DNA from: Zasmidium citrigriseum
Taxonomy: Eukaryota; Ascomycota; Dothideomycetes; Mycosphaerellales; Mycosphaerellaceae
Length of the DNA: 64,000 bases
Assembly (NCBI GenBank): GCA_002786025.1
Contig: NHNW01000018.1
Location: 1-64,000, forward strand
Direction of reading: 5' to 3'
The position numbers and the translations under genes were made by a program. Under the pieces are notes generated by a model. It saw only the letters and a program-made list of their open reading frames with translations, searched no databases and was not told the origin of the DNA. Below, piece after piece: positions 10,746 through 22,156 of this stretch. The first letter of the stretch is position 1. Every line of letters starts with the position of its first letter.

Positions 10746-13262
10746 ATGTCCATGTCCCGCCCAGCACCGCCTTTCTCGCCGCTGTCTATGAGCAGCAACG
10801 ACTCCTCCTTTGTCGGTCGATACGAGAGTCTCAGCGGAGGAGCCACCCCCGGCGGCACTCCCAACGACGCTCCATACACCGGAGGCCCGTATGGCGCTGC
10901 GCGACCCGCGCAATCCTCTCCACCCGCTTCGCAGCACCCCAGTAGCTCCACCGATATGTCGCGACCCTCGGTAGGAGGCAGCAGCATCAATGGCGCACGG
11001 CCGCCGTCCTCAGCCAGCTCTATTGGCATGTCCAGCGATGGGCGCATGGGAATGGGAAGACCGCCTCCAGGTGATCGCGAGAGCTCAAGAGGCAATTTCA
11101 AGGACGACAGCGAGGCTGCATTGCAACGACACTATGCTGCGCTGAGGAGCTATCTCCAGGTCCATCTGCAGGATGAGAAGGGCAACATCAAACCGAATCG
11201 AGCTAGGGACAAGTTGCTGCGATTGTCGGTCACGCAGTTCATGGAGTTGAGTACAGATGTGTACGACGAGTTAATACGGAGAGAAGATGAACGGATGCAG
11301 CGGGTGGATAACGTCCCTCGATTCTTGCTACCGAAACAAAACTTCCACCCAAAGAGAAATCAAGCCCGACAGAAGCTCTCGACACTTCCGATTGAACGGT
11401 TTCGACAGTTGGCGACGGATGTGTTCTATGAGCTGGAACGAAGAATACCGAGAATCGTGGCTGGCGAGATGGGCCGCCCTGGGAGCATACAGAGCAATGC
11501 TAGCGGGAGAAGTCGAGCGCCTAGTCGTGGTGGCATGCGGCCGCCGGGTCCTGGCTATGGATATCCACCTGGTCCTCCTGGTCCTGGACGTGGTCGAGGT
11601 TATCCGCCTGGCCCATATGGCCCAGGCCCTGGAATGCCGCCTGGTGGGCCAAGGAGACCGAGTGAGGCTGGATCTTTGGGACGACCTCTACCGAAACATC
11701 TCCAGAGTAACACCATCGTGCCGAACAAAGGCACTATGGTTGAGGATGATGATATGGAAGACGACGAGGACGCTTTTGGTCTTGACCATGTTGGAAACGG
11801 ACTCAGCGCACGACCGAGCATCAGCACTGGGATCAGCGCGGAAGACCGCGAGAAGATGCAAGCACAAGAAGCCGAAATCGCCGAATTGAAGGAGAAACTT
11901 GCGGAAAAGGAGACTGCAGAAAGCGAGTGGTCGGCAATGAGGGAAGAGTTGGAGCAGAAGCATGAGAACATGCAGCAAGAACTGGCAGCTTTCCAGGCGA
12001 AGTCAAGAGATGAGGACGAGATCCGAGAGCAGCATGATCACAACATCCAGGCCTTGCGAGACCAGCTGGACGAGATTCATGCTGAGAACGAGGAGCTTCG
12101 CGCAAGATCGTCAAACGTTGACGATGTCAAACTACTACAGGCTCAACTTGAGACCCACCAGGCGGAGAACGCAGGTCTAAAACGTCAACTGCAAGACAGT
12201 GAAGCACCGGCCGAACTCCAACAACGCATGCAGGAACTGGAGGCTGAGCTTGCCACACAACAGAAGATCTCTGACGAGGTGCGAAACGAGGCCACTATGT
12301 ACTTGCGAGAGATGCGAGATCTCAGTCGGCAAAACGACGAAGCCATTGAACAAGAAGAGAAAATGGCCGCCAAGATTTCCCAACTGGAGAAGGAGAACAA
12401 CGAGTGGAGACAACGGTACGCCAAAGTCAAGGCACAGAACAAGTCCTTGCGAGCATCGACTATGGGCCTTGGCCTGCAGACTGGCTTTGACTCTGGAAGT
12501 CTGGTACGACAAGAAGGACTCATCTCCGAGGGCGGTCTTGTGCGAGATACAGACGTCACTCGATTCCAACTGGCTGTTGATGAACTGCTCAAGGTCGCTA
12601 GACAGACGAGCACAGATGCCATGCTGGAAAGCGTCAAGAGTGTCGTCGTCAGCGTCCAGTCCATCACCTCTGCTGTGCGGACTGAGGGATACCCGACGCC
12701 ATCACCGTCGCCGCTCAGTCCTGACACAAACATGCAGCAAGCGCCGAGTGTCAGCAAGATCAAGGCCAGAGTCACTGGCACCGCAAACAGCCTTATCACC
12801 GCCACCAAGCAGCACGCGGCTTCGCATGGCCTTTCACCAGTTGCTCTCCTCGATGCTGCCGCCAGCAATCTCACTGCCGCTGTTGTCGAGCTTATCAAGG
12901 CTGTTCACATCCGCCCGTCAAACAAAGCTGACTTTCAAGATCTCGACGGCGTTGATGAGCTCAACTCCTTCTACGACGACACCGCATCGCCGTCAACGTC
13001 GAACAACCCGAACGGCCTGCAGATCCCAGTGCCGACCTTCAACGCTCCCCCGCCGGCGCCGCCTTCAGAATCGAAGGCGGTCGACCCAGCCACGCTGCCA
13101 GTCCGAAAGGCATCGATGAAGAAAGCCAACGGCGGCTGGTTCGGCTGGGCAGGCAAGTGGAACGATGACACGACCGATGCAGCTCCATCACATGCGCCGA
13201 ACGGCCATCCCCAACAAGCGCATCTCGACGACAGCGATGGCGAGTACGACCCCTATCGGTAG
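10746..13262 (+). CDS. spa2: Polarisome scaffold Spa2
   Basis: Scaffold at growing hyphal tips that links the formin, Pea2/Bud6-type partners and MAPK signalling. The frame is uninterrupted, 838 residues. Residues about 125-245 hold two tandem Spa2-homology (GIT/SHD) repeats, each with an RDKLLRLSVTQFMELSTDVYDEL-like or RQKLSTLPIERFRQLATDVFYEL-like core. A Pro/Gly-rich linker follows (about 255-310), then a long coiled coil (about 370-565) rich in Glu, Gln and Leu. A conserved C-terminal helical domain with LAVDELLKVARQ starts near 605, and the tail is short and acidic. Start chosen at MSMSRPAPPF; an exon further upstream cannot be excluded. Confidence 0.92.
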   Translation: MSMSRPAPPFSPLSMSSNDSSFVGRYESLSGGATPGGTPNDAPYTGGPYGAARPAQSSPPASQHPSSSTDMSRPSVGGSSINGARPPSSASSIGMSSDGRMGMGRPPPGDRESSRGNFKDDSEAALQRHYAALRSYLQVHLQDEKGNIKPNRARDKLLRLSVTQFMELSTDVYDELIRREDERMQRVDNVPRFLLPKQNFHPKRNQARQKLSTLPIERFRQLATDVFYELERRIPRIVAGEMGRPGSIQSNASGRSRAPSRGGMRPPGPGYGYPPGPPGPGRGRGYPPGPYGPGPGMPPGGPRRPSEAGSLGRPLPKHLQSNTIVPNKGTMVEDDDMEDDEDAFGLDHVGNGLSARPSISTGISAEDREKMQAQEAEIAELKEKLAEKETAESEWSAMREELEQKHENMQQELAAFQAKSRDEDEIREQHDHNIQALRDQLDEIHAENEELRARSSNVDDVKLLQAQLETHQAENAGLKRQLQDSEAPAELQQRMQELEAELATQQKISDEVRNEATMYLREMRDLSRQNDEAIEQEEKMAAKISQLEKENNEWRQRYAKVKAQNKSLRASTMGLGLQTGFDSGSLVRQEGLISEGGLVRDTDVTRFQLAVDELLKVARQTSTDAMLESVKSVVVSVQSITSAVRTEGYPTPSPSPLSPDTNMQQAPSVSKIKARVTGTANSLITATKQHAASHGLSPVALLDAAASNLTAAVVELIKAVHIRPSNKADFQDLDGVDELNSFYDDTASPSTSNNPNGLQIPVPTFNAPPPAPPSESKAVDPATLPVRKASMKKANGGWFGWAGKWNDDTTDAAPSHAPNGHPQQAHLDDSDGEYDPYR

Positions 13263-14089
13263 TGCCGGCCAAGGGCGAGGTCTCGCTATCCCACGCCGCC
13301 TTGAGTTCGACTGATATCTCCTATTATCTCTGCATGATGTACACATAGAGCGACTACGAGTAGTCACACCGCCGCAACGCACCGCGACTGGATATTTCGT
13401 TCTGCTTTTTTGGATACTGTAACGACAGCGCTCTCTCGGGTTGGGAAAGGAAGGAACGGCGGCGTTTTTGTTTGGGTTGATGGTCTTCTGTGATGGCGAT
13501 ACCCGTGATATACACACGACTATGGCGGCCTGGTATTTGTTCTACTTTTCTTCTTACTCCTGGATAATGGGAGGGTTTTGCTTGGATTGGGAGGGAAAAG
13601 ATTGGGAGGGATGGGATGGGCACAGGAGGTATCATGTATGAGAAACAGAGAGCAGAATTTGATAAGAAAGAGGGATTTTTTGAGTTAATGTAGATATATG
13701 AGAGAATGGATGATGGGGTTCTGAGTTGAATTTGCTTGTCTCTCATGCTGTCTTCCTTCATCTGCTATGGCTTTGGCATTTTGGAAGTTGCATTGATATC
13801 ATGCTTGCTCGGGTGTGGTGCATCGAAAGGCCTGAGCCACAAGCTGATCACATGTCGCCTTCTGATGACAGTCGCAATTATAAAGCAACCTGCTGTGGAT
13901 GAAGACACGATAGCGAATGGAACGGACATGAAACATCTTCTCCACAATGATACAGCCTGCATAGGCACAATCCCATTATCATACGCAATACATACAATCG
14001 TCAATCATCTGACATTTCACTTTTCAACATCTCAAACCATCCCTTCCCCACTGTCACCTCATCCAAACTTCCACGCTGAATAATCTCCT
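13263..14089. other. Convergent 3' flanks of spa2 and the peroxygenase gene
   Basis: Rather AT-rich with poly-A/T runs typical of fungal 3' ends (for example around 13660-13700). No open frame with support. Confidence 0.5.
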
Positions 14090-15772
14090 CTAGCAGTTGA
14101 CAGGACCGGCTGGGTTGGCAGTTGGCTTATACGGGTATCCCTTATACGAGTTGAGCACACTTGGGTCGTACTTGGCGACCTGCGGGCAAGACAGCTTGGA
14201 TGCGATGGGGCCAAGGTACTTGGTCACAAGCTCGACGGCGGCGCCGACGCTGTTGACGCCATCCTGGAGGGCGAGTGGGATTCCCTGCTGCAGAGTCTGC
14301 ACAAAGAAGCAGGAGAAGTTGTTGCCCTCGAACAAGCTCGCGCCGTTGTAGACACCGCCCGTAACGTTGGAGATATCGATACCGGTGTAGGTGTTGACAC
14401 CGTTCGCGTTGCCTCCGAAACGGAAACTGTCGGGATAAGCAGCGAATTTGGGGATCAAGTCTCCGAAAACGTCGACGGCGTTGTACTCCTGTCCGATTAC
14501 ACGACGGTACCAGTTATCGGGGATTCGCTCCTGGCCCTTGAGCCATTTGAAGTTGGGGTACTGCCCGCCGATGCCGAAGAAAGTCTTGAAGTTGTAGCCG
14601 TCCAGGTAGCCGGCCGGGTGGGCCGCGCTGTGGTTGGACATCATGGCGACGATGAAATTGTACGCGGCGGGCGCGACGAGGGTTGTGCTGAAGAGGGGCG
14701 CGAAGTACAGGGGGTTGGTCTGAATGGATCGGTGGGTATTTTTGGCGTGCAGCCGGCCCATGGAGTCGAAGTTGTAGAGCATGTTCCTGTCGGAGCCGTA
14801 GGGGTTGCCCATGCCGCTCTCGTAAGCGGTCTTGAATCTCGTTACGGAGAGGGAGTGGGCGTCGCCGCCGTTGATGTAGGCGTCGCAGCGAGCGATGGAG
14901 GTGTCGCCTTCGTAGTTGTTGTGGCTGTAGCCGTCGCCTTGCGGCTGGTTGATAAGACCTGGGACGGTGATGGTGTTGGGGAGCGGGCCGCCGATGGACC
15001 ATTGCATGGAGACGATGTCGCCGTCGAAGGCGATGGAGTAGGCGGCTAGGAAACCTGCTAGGTCGACGGACATGCCGTAGGCTTGGCCGAGACCTTGGAT
15101 CGTTTGGGCGATTGAGGCGATGCCGTTGCGAGGCAGGTAGCCGTGGTTGGCGGCGGCGTTCAGGCCTGCGAACGAGAAGGACCTAAGGTTAGCAAGTGTC
15201 TTAGACACAATGGCATGGCTTCTGTCCTTGGCTTACCTGGGCAGGGCCCCCTGATGTCTGAGTTGCCTTAAAAAAAGGGAAGAAGGTCAGCATATGTCTC
15301 AGACATGCAACGGGATGGCTTCTGTCCTTGACTTTACGTACCAGGGGCTTTCCAGGCGTGTTGGCCGGAGGTGGAGACGTATTGTGCGGATGCGTCGAAC
15401 TGGAGAGGCTGTCAGATGGAGGTGGGAGGACAGTGGATGGGGTGGTGTCTTACGGTCTTGCAGAGGCCTTGGTGCAGAGCTCCGCAGTTGTCAGTGGCCT
15501 TCAAGGCCGTCTGGAGTGGTCCATCCTTTGCTGGGATGTGTGCCTGGGCATCTGAGACGGCGATGTACTTGTTGCAAAGCGCGGAGGTGGTGCAGCCCTG
15601 GAGTCGTTAGCATGGTGCAATCGACAGCCATAGACGGTATGACACTCACAGGCTGCGCAAAGTCACGCTTGTGCAGGGTCTCGACGGCTTCTGGCACGCC
15701 CTCGAGGGCTTGCATCACAGCAGGGAAAGCATCGACCACGGCGGCCGCGGCAACGACGGCGAAGACCTTCAT
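14090..15772 (-). CDS. Secreted heme-thiolate peroxidase, unspecific-peroxygenase type (Peroxidase_2)
   Basis: Five exons (15772-15650, 15597-15454, 15399-15342, 15266-15237, 15165-14090) close into 476 residues. The N-terminus MKVFAVVAAAAVVDAFPAV is a signal peptide. The proximal heme ligand is Cys117 in GPCPGLNAAANHGYLPRNG, and this motif appears only after splicing, which fixes the exon 4/5 junction. Glu204-Gly-Asp206 in HNNYEGDTSIAR and the Arg228/Glu234 pair in RFKTAYES fit the EGD-R-E signature of unspecific peroxygenases rather than the EHD-S-E signature of chloroperoxidase. Such enzymes use H2O2 to oxygenate or oxidise many substrates outside the cell. Introns 3 and 4 are related to each other (see separate entries). 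A TATA box lies about 80 bases upstream. Confidence 0.9.
15166..15236 (-). repeat. Introner-like intron copy 2 (intron 4 of the peroxygenase gene)
   Basis: 71-base intron, GTAAGC donor and CGCAG acceptor. It shares CAAGGACAGAAGCCAT, then a TGTCTAAGACA block and TGCTAACCTT (branch site), with the next intron upstream. A nearer AG at the TTAG about 15 bases before the true acceptor would shift the frame into a stop. Confidence 0.7.
15267..15341 (-). repeat. Introner-like intron copy 1 (intron 3 of the peroxygenase gene)
   Basis: 75-base intron, GTACGT donor and TTTAAG acceptor. It shares the same 16-base CAAGGACAGAAGCCAT, a TGTCTGAGACA block and TGCTGACCTT with intron 4, in the same order and spacing. 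Only 30 coding bases separate the two. Confidence 0.7.
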
Positions 15773-15852
15773 CTTGGACTCCTCGTGAATGGATTCTTGG
15801 GTAGGTAGGAGATCTGGTCGAGGACGGCCATGCGGACGCAGTCGGGCAAGGC

Positions 15853-15862
15853 CAGTATATAC
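15853..15862 (-). promoter_or_regulatory. TATA box of the peroxygenase gene
   Basis: GGTATATACT on the minus strand about 85 bases before the start codon at 15772. Confidence 0.45.
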
Positions 15863-15889
15863 CACTCCATATTTGCTTCTGGCCACCAC

Positions 15890-18690
15890 AGACGTCTCTT
15901 CACACTAGGTCTTTAGCCGTTCTGAACAGTCTTAGTGTGGTATACTGCAGGTCTGCAATAAGCAATTTCCTGTTGGCAGAACGAATAAGGCGTAAACTAA
16001 GCTTAAACTCAAGGCGATGGCGATTGCTTAGATCAGTCATCAGCAGGTCTTCGAAAGCTTCGATTGGTTGCGTGTCCGTGTATTTGGAGAAAATCGTCAA
16101 CCCCTTCCGGAAAGGGACGAAGCCGGGGTATGGAGCCTTGAGCGGGGTGCATGTGTTTCGCCGTTTTGCCTGCCACGTCCGTCATCTGGCGTCGATCTTC
16201 GGTGACTCCTTCAGGCCACTTTCGATGGTCGCGAAATCGCAAAGAACTTGTTGAGGGTCGCGCCAGGAGTGAGGATAGGTTGTGGGATGATTCCAAATGG
16301 CAGTGGCAGTTGCTATGAGGCCCCTGGGTCGGTCTCCTACTCATAGATGCTTCCTGTGTCGGTCTGATATTGAAGTTGGTCCTGCGCCAGCGCTTTTGTA
16401 CAATCGGCTTGTTCTCAAAATCGGCTCGGAAGCACTCGTATTCCTTCGTTTGGTTTGCTCTCTCCGATGGCTTCGATTGACGCATTTAGCCTTTCTTGCG
16501 ACCATCTACCGACCGCTGCTGTCAGCACTTTCTCGAAATGGACATTGCCGTCGTGTAACCATTGCATGTATCACTATGCTACCGATATTGTGGCTTCCAA
16601 CTTCGAAGTCCGAAAGACGATCATCGGAAGACGAGTCGATTCTCTCGAGTAATTGCAATACTTTTCGGATACTCATCAGGTGACTGGGGCCGATGGTCTA
16701 GATCTTGAGCTGGCCTCTTCCACGGACTTGGAATAGAGATCCCAAGCCTGGAACAGTTTTTGCCGTAGAGATTGAATCGTATGGCCAGGCCTGCTTCTTC
16801 GCTGGTGTCTAGGCCCACGTCGAAGGCTTTGATAGCATCGAAGCGCTCGGCGCCTTCTTCGGAGCTCGCTGAATGGCCTTGATCGAGAGAGCCCAGGTGT
16901 CCATGGCAGCATCCGGATCGGCTGTCCCAGAATGGGGACTGCAGTAAGAGACGATCCACAGTCTTAGCACAGGCTTGTATCCGTGGTGTCTTTCGCCCAC
17001 GCTCTCAGCGATCTCGACATTGTCGCAAACGACTATGAGCGTGACAAGCCATTCAACGGCTTAAAGTCGAACATTCCACTGGAGAGGCTTGATGGACCGC
17101 TCCATTGTGAGCAGAACGAGGGTGTGTAGCTTGGTCACTGACTCTTCGGACAGCTTCTTGAACATGCAGCAAGTTGTGAGACCGCAAGAGAAGCCTTGGA
17201 TCTTCTTCTTTGATTCTGAGCAGCCCGTCGAGGAGGATGATCTCATCTTACTATTCTCCTTACCGTAGTCCAGGGGCCTATGGGCTGTTTTGAACAGGGG
17301 CTTCGAGATACGATCCACTGACTCCGCTCGTCACTCAGAAACTTCGCTGCAAGGGAACCCGGATTGTCTATCAAAAAGATTAGCATGGTCTTTATGATGC
17401 TTTGACGAAAAGCATAAGAGTTCTCACCAGCGCATCGATCTGGCTTAGGCGCCTCTGTCCTGATCAACAGCTTAAGACTAGGCAACTTTCATGGTCGTCT
17501 GGTCGAATACATCGCCTTGTGGCTTCCATGAATGGTGAGGCGGCTGAAGTTGCTTGGAATGGAGGCCGGGTCCAGTGTTGTCCGTTATGGAAGTCGCGAT
17601 TCGTATTCTGGAGTGAAGTCGTAAAGGTAGGCCACAACTGTTCGGTCGATTCTCCTGGTAAATTGTTTGCCCAGGGCCTCACATGCGCGACCACATTGTG
17701 TGAAATGCTTCAGTGTTCCGCAATGGCCCTTCCGTCACGTGCAGAGCTATTCTTGGCTTTTGAACTTTATCCTGCATACCGGCCCGGAAACCACTGAGGC
17801 TGGGGACTTCAGCTCTTTTTAGAGCTCTGCGGTGAGATGAGTCGATGTGGATGTTGCTGCTGGCCTATACTTATCCTTGCGGCTTTCGAGTCGAAGTTAT
17901 CGGAGAGCGTATCGATGAACGAAGATTCCAGACCTGCGTTTTTGGAGGATTTCGGATCCGAAGATGGGATGGGAGGATGAAGCTTGATTTGAGTAAGGGC
18001 ATGGTGAGAGAGATAGTCAAGAGTGCGAGAACGAGGGAGATGTCTCGGAGTAGGTGAAGACGATGTCTGGAATAACATACCTTGCTCTTGTCTTGCTGTG
18101 CTTCGAGGAAGGTCTTTTTTGGTGGACGACTCAGCCTCTCTCGTCCAGGCAGGGAGCGTTGGCCGAATCTAGAATTCAGAGGGGCCGCACGCACATGCGT
18201 ACGACAGCCTCTGACGATGATGATCATGCCATCTGCGCAATTCCATATACCAGACGAATGAAGAGTACCGAGGGTCGCCGACTGATTGAAGGCAACCAGG
18301 TAAATGATCGCCTCGCATGCAGCCATCTCCAGGAAATAGGCCACTCCAGCTGGTCCAGCCTTTCAAACCACACCGATTCCCGGGACGAAGATATGCACCT
18401 TCGCTTGACATCCATTCAGCTCATGAGGATGCCGATGGGGGCCATCCCACCTGCAGCTCGGATGGGAGCTTCATGCAGCATTCAGCGGGCGTTGAGGCTT
18501 TGACAAGCCATTTTGGCCCCATCCGGCGGTCTGGATCGACCACAGCCTTACCGTCGACGGGATGATGGGGTTCCTGCTGTGCCTCTGGGCTACTTACTTG
18601 TTGGTCTGTTTCGTCTTTTGTCCTGTTTCATCGTCTTTCTCCTTTTCCTTCGTTGCTTGAGACGAGTGGCGTGCGGCTGCTTGCGGTGTG
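15890..18690 (-). other. Gene-poor stretch with decayed coding traces
   Basis: No intact gene. Between about 17800 and 16700 the minus strand shows short protein-like pieces in different frames (TVVAYLYDFTPEYESRLP near 17610-17660; DNPGSLAAKFLSDERSQW near 17310-17370, after a plausible small intron with a GCTAATC branch site at 17369-17430; NVEIAESVGERHHGYKPVL near 16960-17030). Shifting frames and stops between them suggest a relict multi-exon gene of unknown family. 17900-18690 shows nothing convincing apart from the promoter of the next gene. Confidence 0.3.
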
Positions 18691-18695
18691 TCACG

Positions 18696-20845
18696 ATGCC
18701 TGAGTCTTCGTTCCTGCGACTGGCTCGATGCCTCCCCGCGACCCTCCTCTTCTCCAGCGTTGCCTTGGCTCAGGACAGCACCTCCGACCAAGACCAGCTT
18801 GGGAACTTCTGCCGTCGCTTCGCCCACCAAACAACATGGATGGACAACAAGCTGTACATCGACGGCGGGTATATCGACTACGGCGGAAAGATCGACGAAA
18901 CCACCGTCAACTACACCAACACCCAGCTTCTCTGGGCCGACACCAGCACCGTGAATGGCGACCTCTTCCCACCGCTCTCCACCTCCCTCCCCAAACCAAA
19001 CAACGTCCCCTCTGTCGCTGGCGGAGCGCTGTGGAAGGACGAAGCGAATAAGGTGTTTTATTTGTTTGGTGGGGAGTACAACTGGACGAGCCCGCCGCCG
19101 CAATCGTATACGCTTTGGGCCTTCGATACGATCTACAACACCTGGAACGCCACGACCACGGACTCGTCCATCTCCCCACCCGCCTTCGGTGCCAGTGCCG
19201 TTGACCAGAATAGGGGAAATGCGTATTATTATGGCGGGTGGAAGAGTAATGCGACCGAAGTTGGCTTTCCGGGAGAGCCACAGCTGCAGAGTGGGCTGGT
19301 GCAGTTCGATTTGAATGAGAAGACGTGGAGGTCGAGTCAGACGTTTATTGATGATAGTGGGAGGGCAGAGGGCGCGATGTTCTATTTGCCGATTTCGGAT
19401 GCCGGAATGCTGGTGTACTTTGGGGGCGTGGTGGCTGCGTCGAATGGGTCGAACGGGACGATGGGGGTGAGTTCTCGATATCGCTTTTATTGGGATTGTG
19501 AGAAACATAGCTGACCCGGATTGCAGTCGCCGATGGATGTATGTTGAGGCTGAGATTGCCTTGACGTCTTCGATGCTGACGAAATGAGCAGACCATTTAC
19601 CTTTATGATATCGGGACCCAGACCTCATACTCGCAGAGGACGTCAGGGACACCTCCTGCCATGAGACGAAGATTCTGCGGAGGGGCGAGCTGGCCAGACG
19701 ATCGGTCTTCGTTCAACATGTACGCCTGTTCCTGGGCCGTGGTTAAAGCAATTGCTGACAGCACGCAGTTATATCTTTGGTGGACTGTCGCCATACGAGG
19801 AGGAGGGATACGGTCTCGCCGACGCATGGATTTTGAGTATCCCGTCGTTCACTTGGACCGTTGTGAGTTGGACTTCTTCTCACTCTGCCGCGACGATGCT
19901 GACCTGGACCAGCTGTACAACTCCACTGTCGGACCGCATCATTCTCTCAGCTGCGATGTCGTCAACGAAGGCCAAATGATCATCATGGGCGGCTACTTCC
20001 CCAACTCCACCAATAATGCGTGCGATGTGCCGGACATCTGGGGCATGCACAACCTGAACCTGGGCTCCAACAACATTCTCGGCGCCAGCTGGTATCAGTA
20101 TCAGCCAAACCTGACTGAGTACACACTGCCACCAAATCTTACTGCGGTGGTGGGTGGCTCCGCTACTGGAGGTGCGACCTTGAGAGCGCCACCTGAAGGT
20201 TTCGATAGCGAGCAGCTGGGTGTGTACATGGGCCGAGTAGCGCCCATGGGTCAACGCAATGCGACTCGAGTCATTCCCTCGAAAGCGCCTTCTCCCACTT
20301 CAGCGCCGGGTGGCAAAACAAATGTTGGCGCAATTGTGGGCGGCGTCATCGGCGGTGTCGCGGGCCTGCTCATCCTCCTCGCCATCATATTCCTCTGCTT
20401 CCGGCGACGCAAGAGACGTGCAGAGCCCCAGGTCACACATGAAGCGCCAGACACCAGTCAAATGGGCGAGACATCAACAGTCGGCCATCCATCCGTGTAC
20501 GGTAGCCCACAAGATCCCAACAAGCGAGACTTCAGCGGCCGATCCTGGGCCAGCTCGTTGGGCATCTCGTCCTACGGCGGCTCGCCAGAACATTCCCCAC
20601 AGCCCTCACAGACGAACTGGCAGCCTGCGCCCATGAACCCACAGCAATACTATCCACCACCGCCGCAGGCCCAGCCGTTTTACCCCAGGCCGCCGCAGCC
20701 GCAGCAGTATGGTAGTGAGGAGCAGAGTTCGGTGGTGGAGATGCCGAGTGTAAGAAGTCCGACCAATGTCGAGGATGTCAGATCGTACAGAAGTGGAGGT
20801 AGTCCGCTGGCGAGGAGGACTGGGCCTACGATTCATGAGGAATGA
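18696..20845 (+). CDS. Secreted kelch-repeat protein with single transmembrane helix
   Basis: Five exons (18696-19466, 19527-19538, 19592-19719, 19769-19862, 19913-20845) give 645 residues. A signal peptide (LPATLLFSSVALA) is followed by kelch-like blades with GG-Y/W patterns: LYIDGGYIDYGG, FYLFGGEYNW, AYYYGGWKS, MLVYFGGV, IYIFGGLSPYEEEG, MIIMGGYFPNST. There are many N-glycosylation sequons. One membrane helix lies at about 475-497 (GGVIGGVAGLLILLAIIFLCF), then a basic stop-transfer RRRKRR and a Pro/Gln-rich cytoplasmic tail of about 145 residues. Exon 2 is only 12 bases. This is a type I membrane protein with an extracellular propeller, seen in many ascomycetes; its role is unknown, perhaps cell-wall sensing. 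Confidence 0.88.
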
Positions 20846-21355
20846 TCTTGCTCGAATGGGTACTGTTTAGTCGTAATGTCTTTCGTTTCGCCTGGTGACA
20901 TGCTCGTGGCCGGCGTCCGCTCGTTGAAATCATGAACGAATATGGAATGCAGCACATGCTGGCCGGATGTCTGGTATTCGGCCTCATTCGGTTCTTGAAA
21001 ACAGTTCATGATCCATTCCCGAGTCTTCAGAAAGTGTCGAGCTCCGGGTTGCTGCAGATAAGGTTTCGAAAGCCCTGTCGGACGAGAGACACCATGATGG
21101 GCAAAGCAGCAGCCATAGCTCTGCCTTCTGAAAGTCGGACACAGCTTTCTCTTATTTCGTGATGGAGGCGTGAAGTGGTGTTGGTGTCAGGAGAGATGTC
21201 AGCCAAACAGCGCACAGGCGATGTCATCGGCACGCGGCGCCGGGATCATCCGAGGTCTTGGCGGCAGCGGCAGGAGGCCCAGCAGCTCCGTACAGCAACT
21301 TCAAGCTCGACCTTCGATCTACACACCCACCGCCGACACAACCCCTCCACTCACC
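20846..21355. other. Intergenic, cox4 promoter
   Basis: 3' flank of the kelch gene and 5' flank of cox4. Open frames at 20932-21162 and 21027-21233 are unsupported. Confidence 0.5.
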
Positions 21356-22156
21356 ATGTTCCTCCGCCGCGCCGCTCCGGCGCTCGCAAAGCGCGCCATC
21401 GTCCGTCCCGCCGTCACTCGCTCCTTCGCCGTCTCCGTCCGAAGATGTACGCCCGCCCAATGGCCCCCGAAACAAAAACATGCGCGCGGAATACTGACTG
21501 AGGAATGCAGGGGAACAGAAGGCCGACCCTAAGATTGGCGAGGACAGCAAGCTGCTGCAGCCACTGGACAGTAAGAGACATGAATTGGCAGGATTGGAAA
21601 GGTCAATGGCTGACTGTTGGGGGTGAATCTTTGTAGGCATCAAGTCCGAACACGATCTCCTTCCACCTGGCGCACAGCCCGGTACCATTCCCACCGATCT
21701 CGAGCAGGCCACCGGTCTTGAGCGACTGGAAATTCTCGGCAAGATGCAGGGTGTGGATATTTTCGATATGAGGCCTTTGGACGCCAGCCGTAAAGGTAGG
21801 GAGATACGAACATACAGAGGAGAAATGGCCGGCGCTGATGCAGGATGTGACATTTAGGCACGCTCGAAGATCCCATCCCCGTCAAGTCCTTCGGTGACGA
21901 GCAATTCGCCGGCTGCACCGGCTACCCAGCCGACTCGCACGTTGTCATCTGGCTGGCCATGTCCCGCGACCGCCCACTCGAGCGCTGCCCAGAGTGCGGC
22001 AGCGTCTACAAGATGGAGTACGTCGGCCCACAGGACGATGGTCACGGCCACGATCACGGCCACGGTCACGACACCCACGCCGATGCGGATGGTGTGCACA
22101 ACTTCGAGGGCGAGCCCAAGACGATGGCCGATTTCGTGAGGCCCGAGTACAGATAA
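21356..22156 (+). CDS. cox4: Cytochrome c oxidase subunit 4 (mammalian Vb/COX5B homologue)
   Basis: Nuclear-encoded zinc subunit of respiratory complex IV in the inner mitochondrial membrane. Four exons (21356-21446, 21511-21570, 21637-21795, 21858-22156) give 202 residues. The N-terminus MFLRRAAPALAKRAIVRPAVTR is an arginine-rich mitochondrial presequence. The core includes LPPGAQPGTIPTDLEQATGLER, and the zinc site is CTGYPADSH followed by CPEC (Cys, His, Cys, Cys as in yeast Cox4). A Gly/His-rich loop (GHGHDHGHGHD) precedes the conserved end EPKTMADFVRPEY; similar His-rich insertions occur in other ascomycetes. All intron phases close. Confidence 0.95.

Noticed and set aside
15491..15889. 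132-residue minus-strand frame as a separate gene
   Set aside because: It reads exon 1 of the peroxygenase gene and runs through intron 1; the spliced model explains it.
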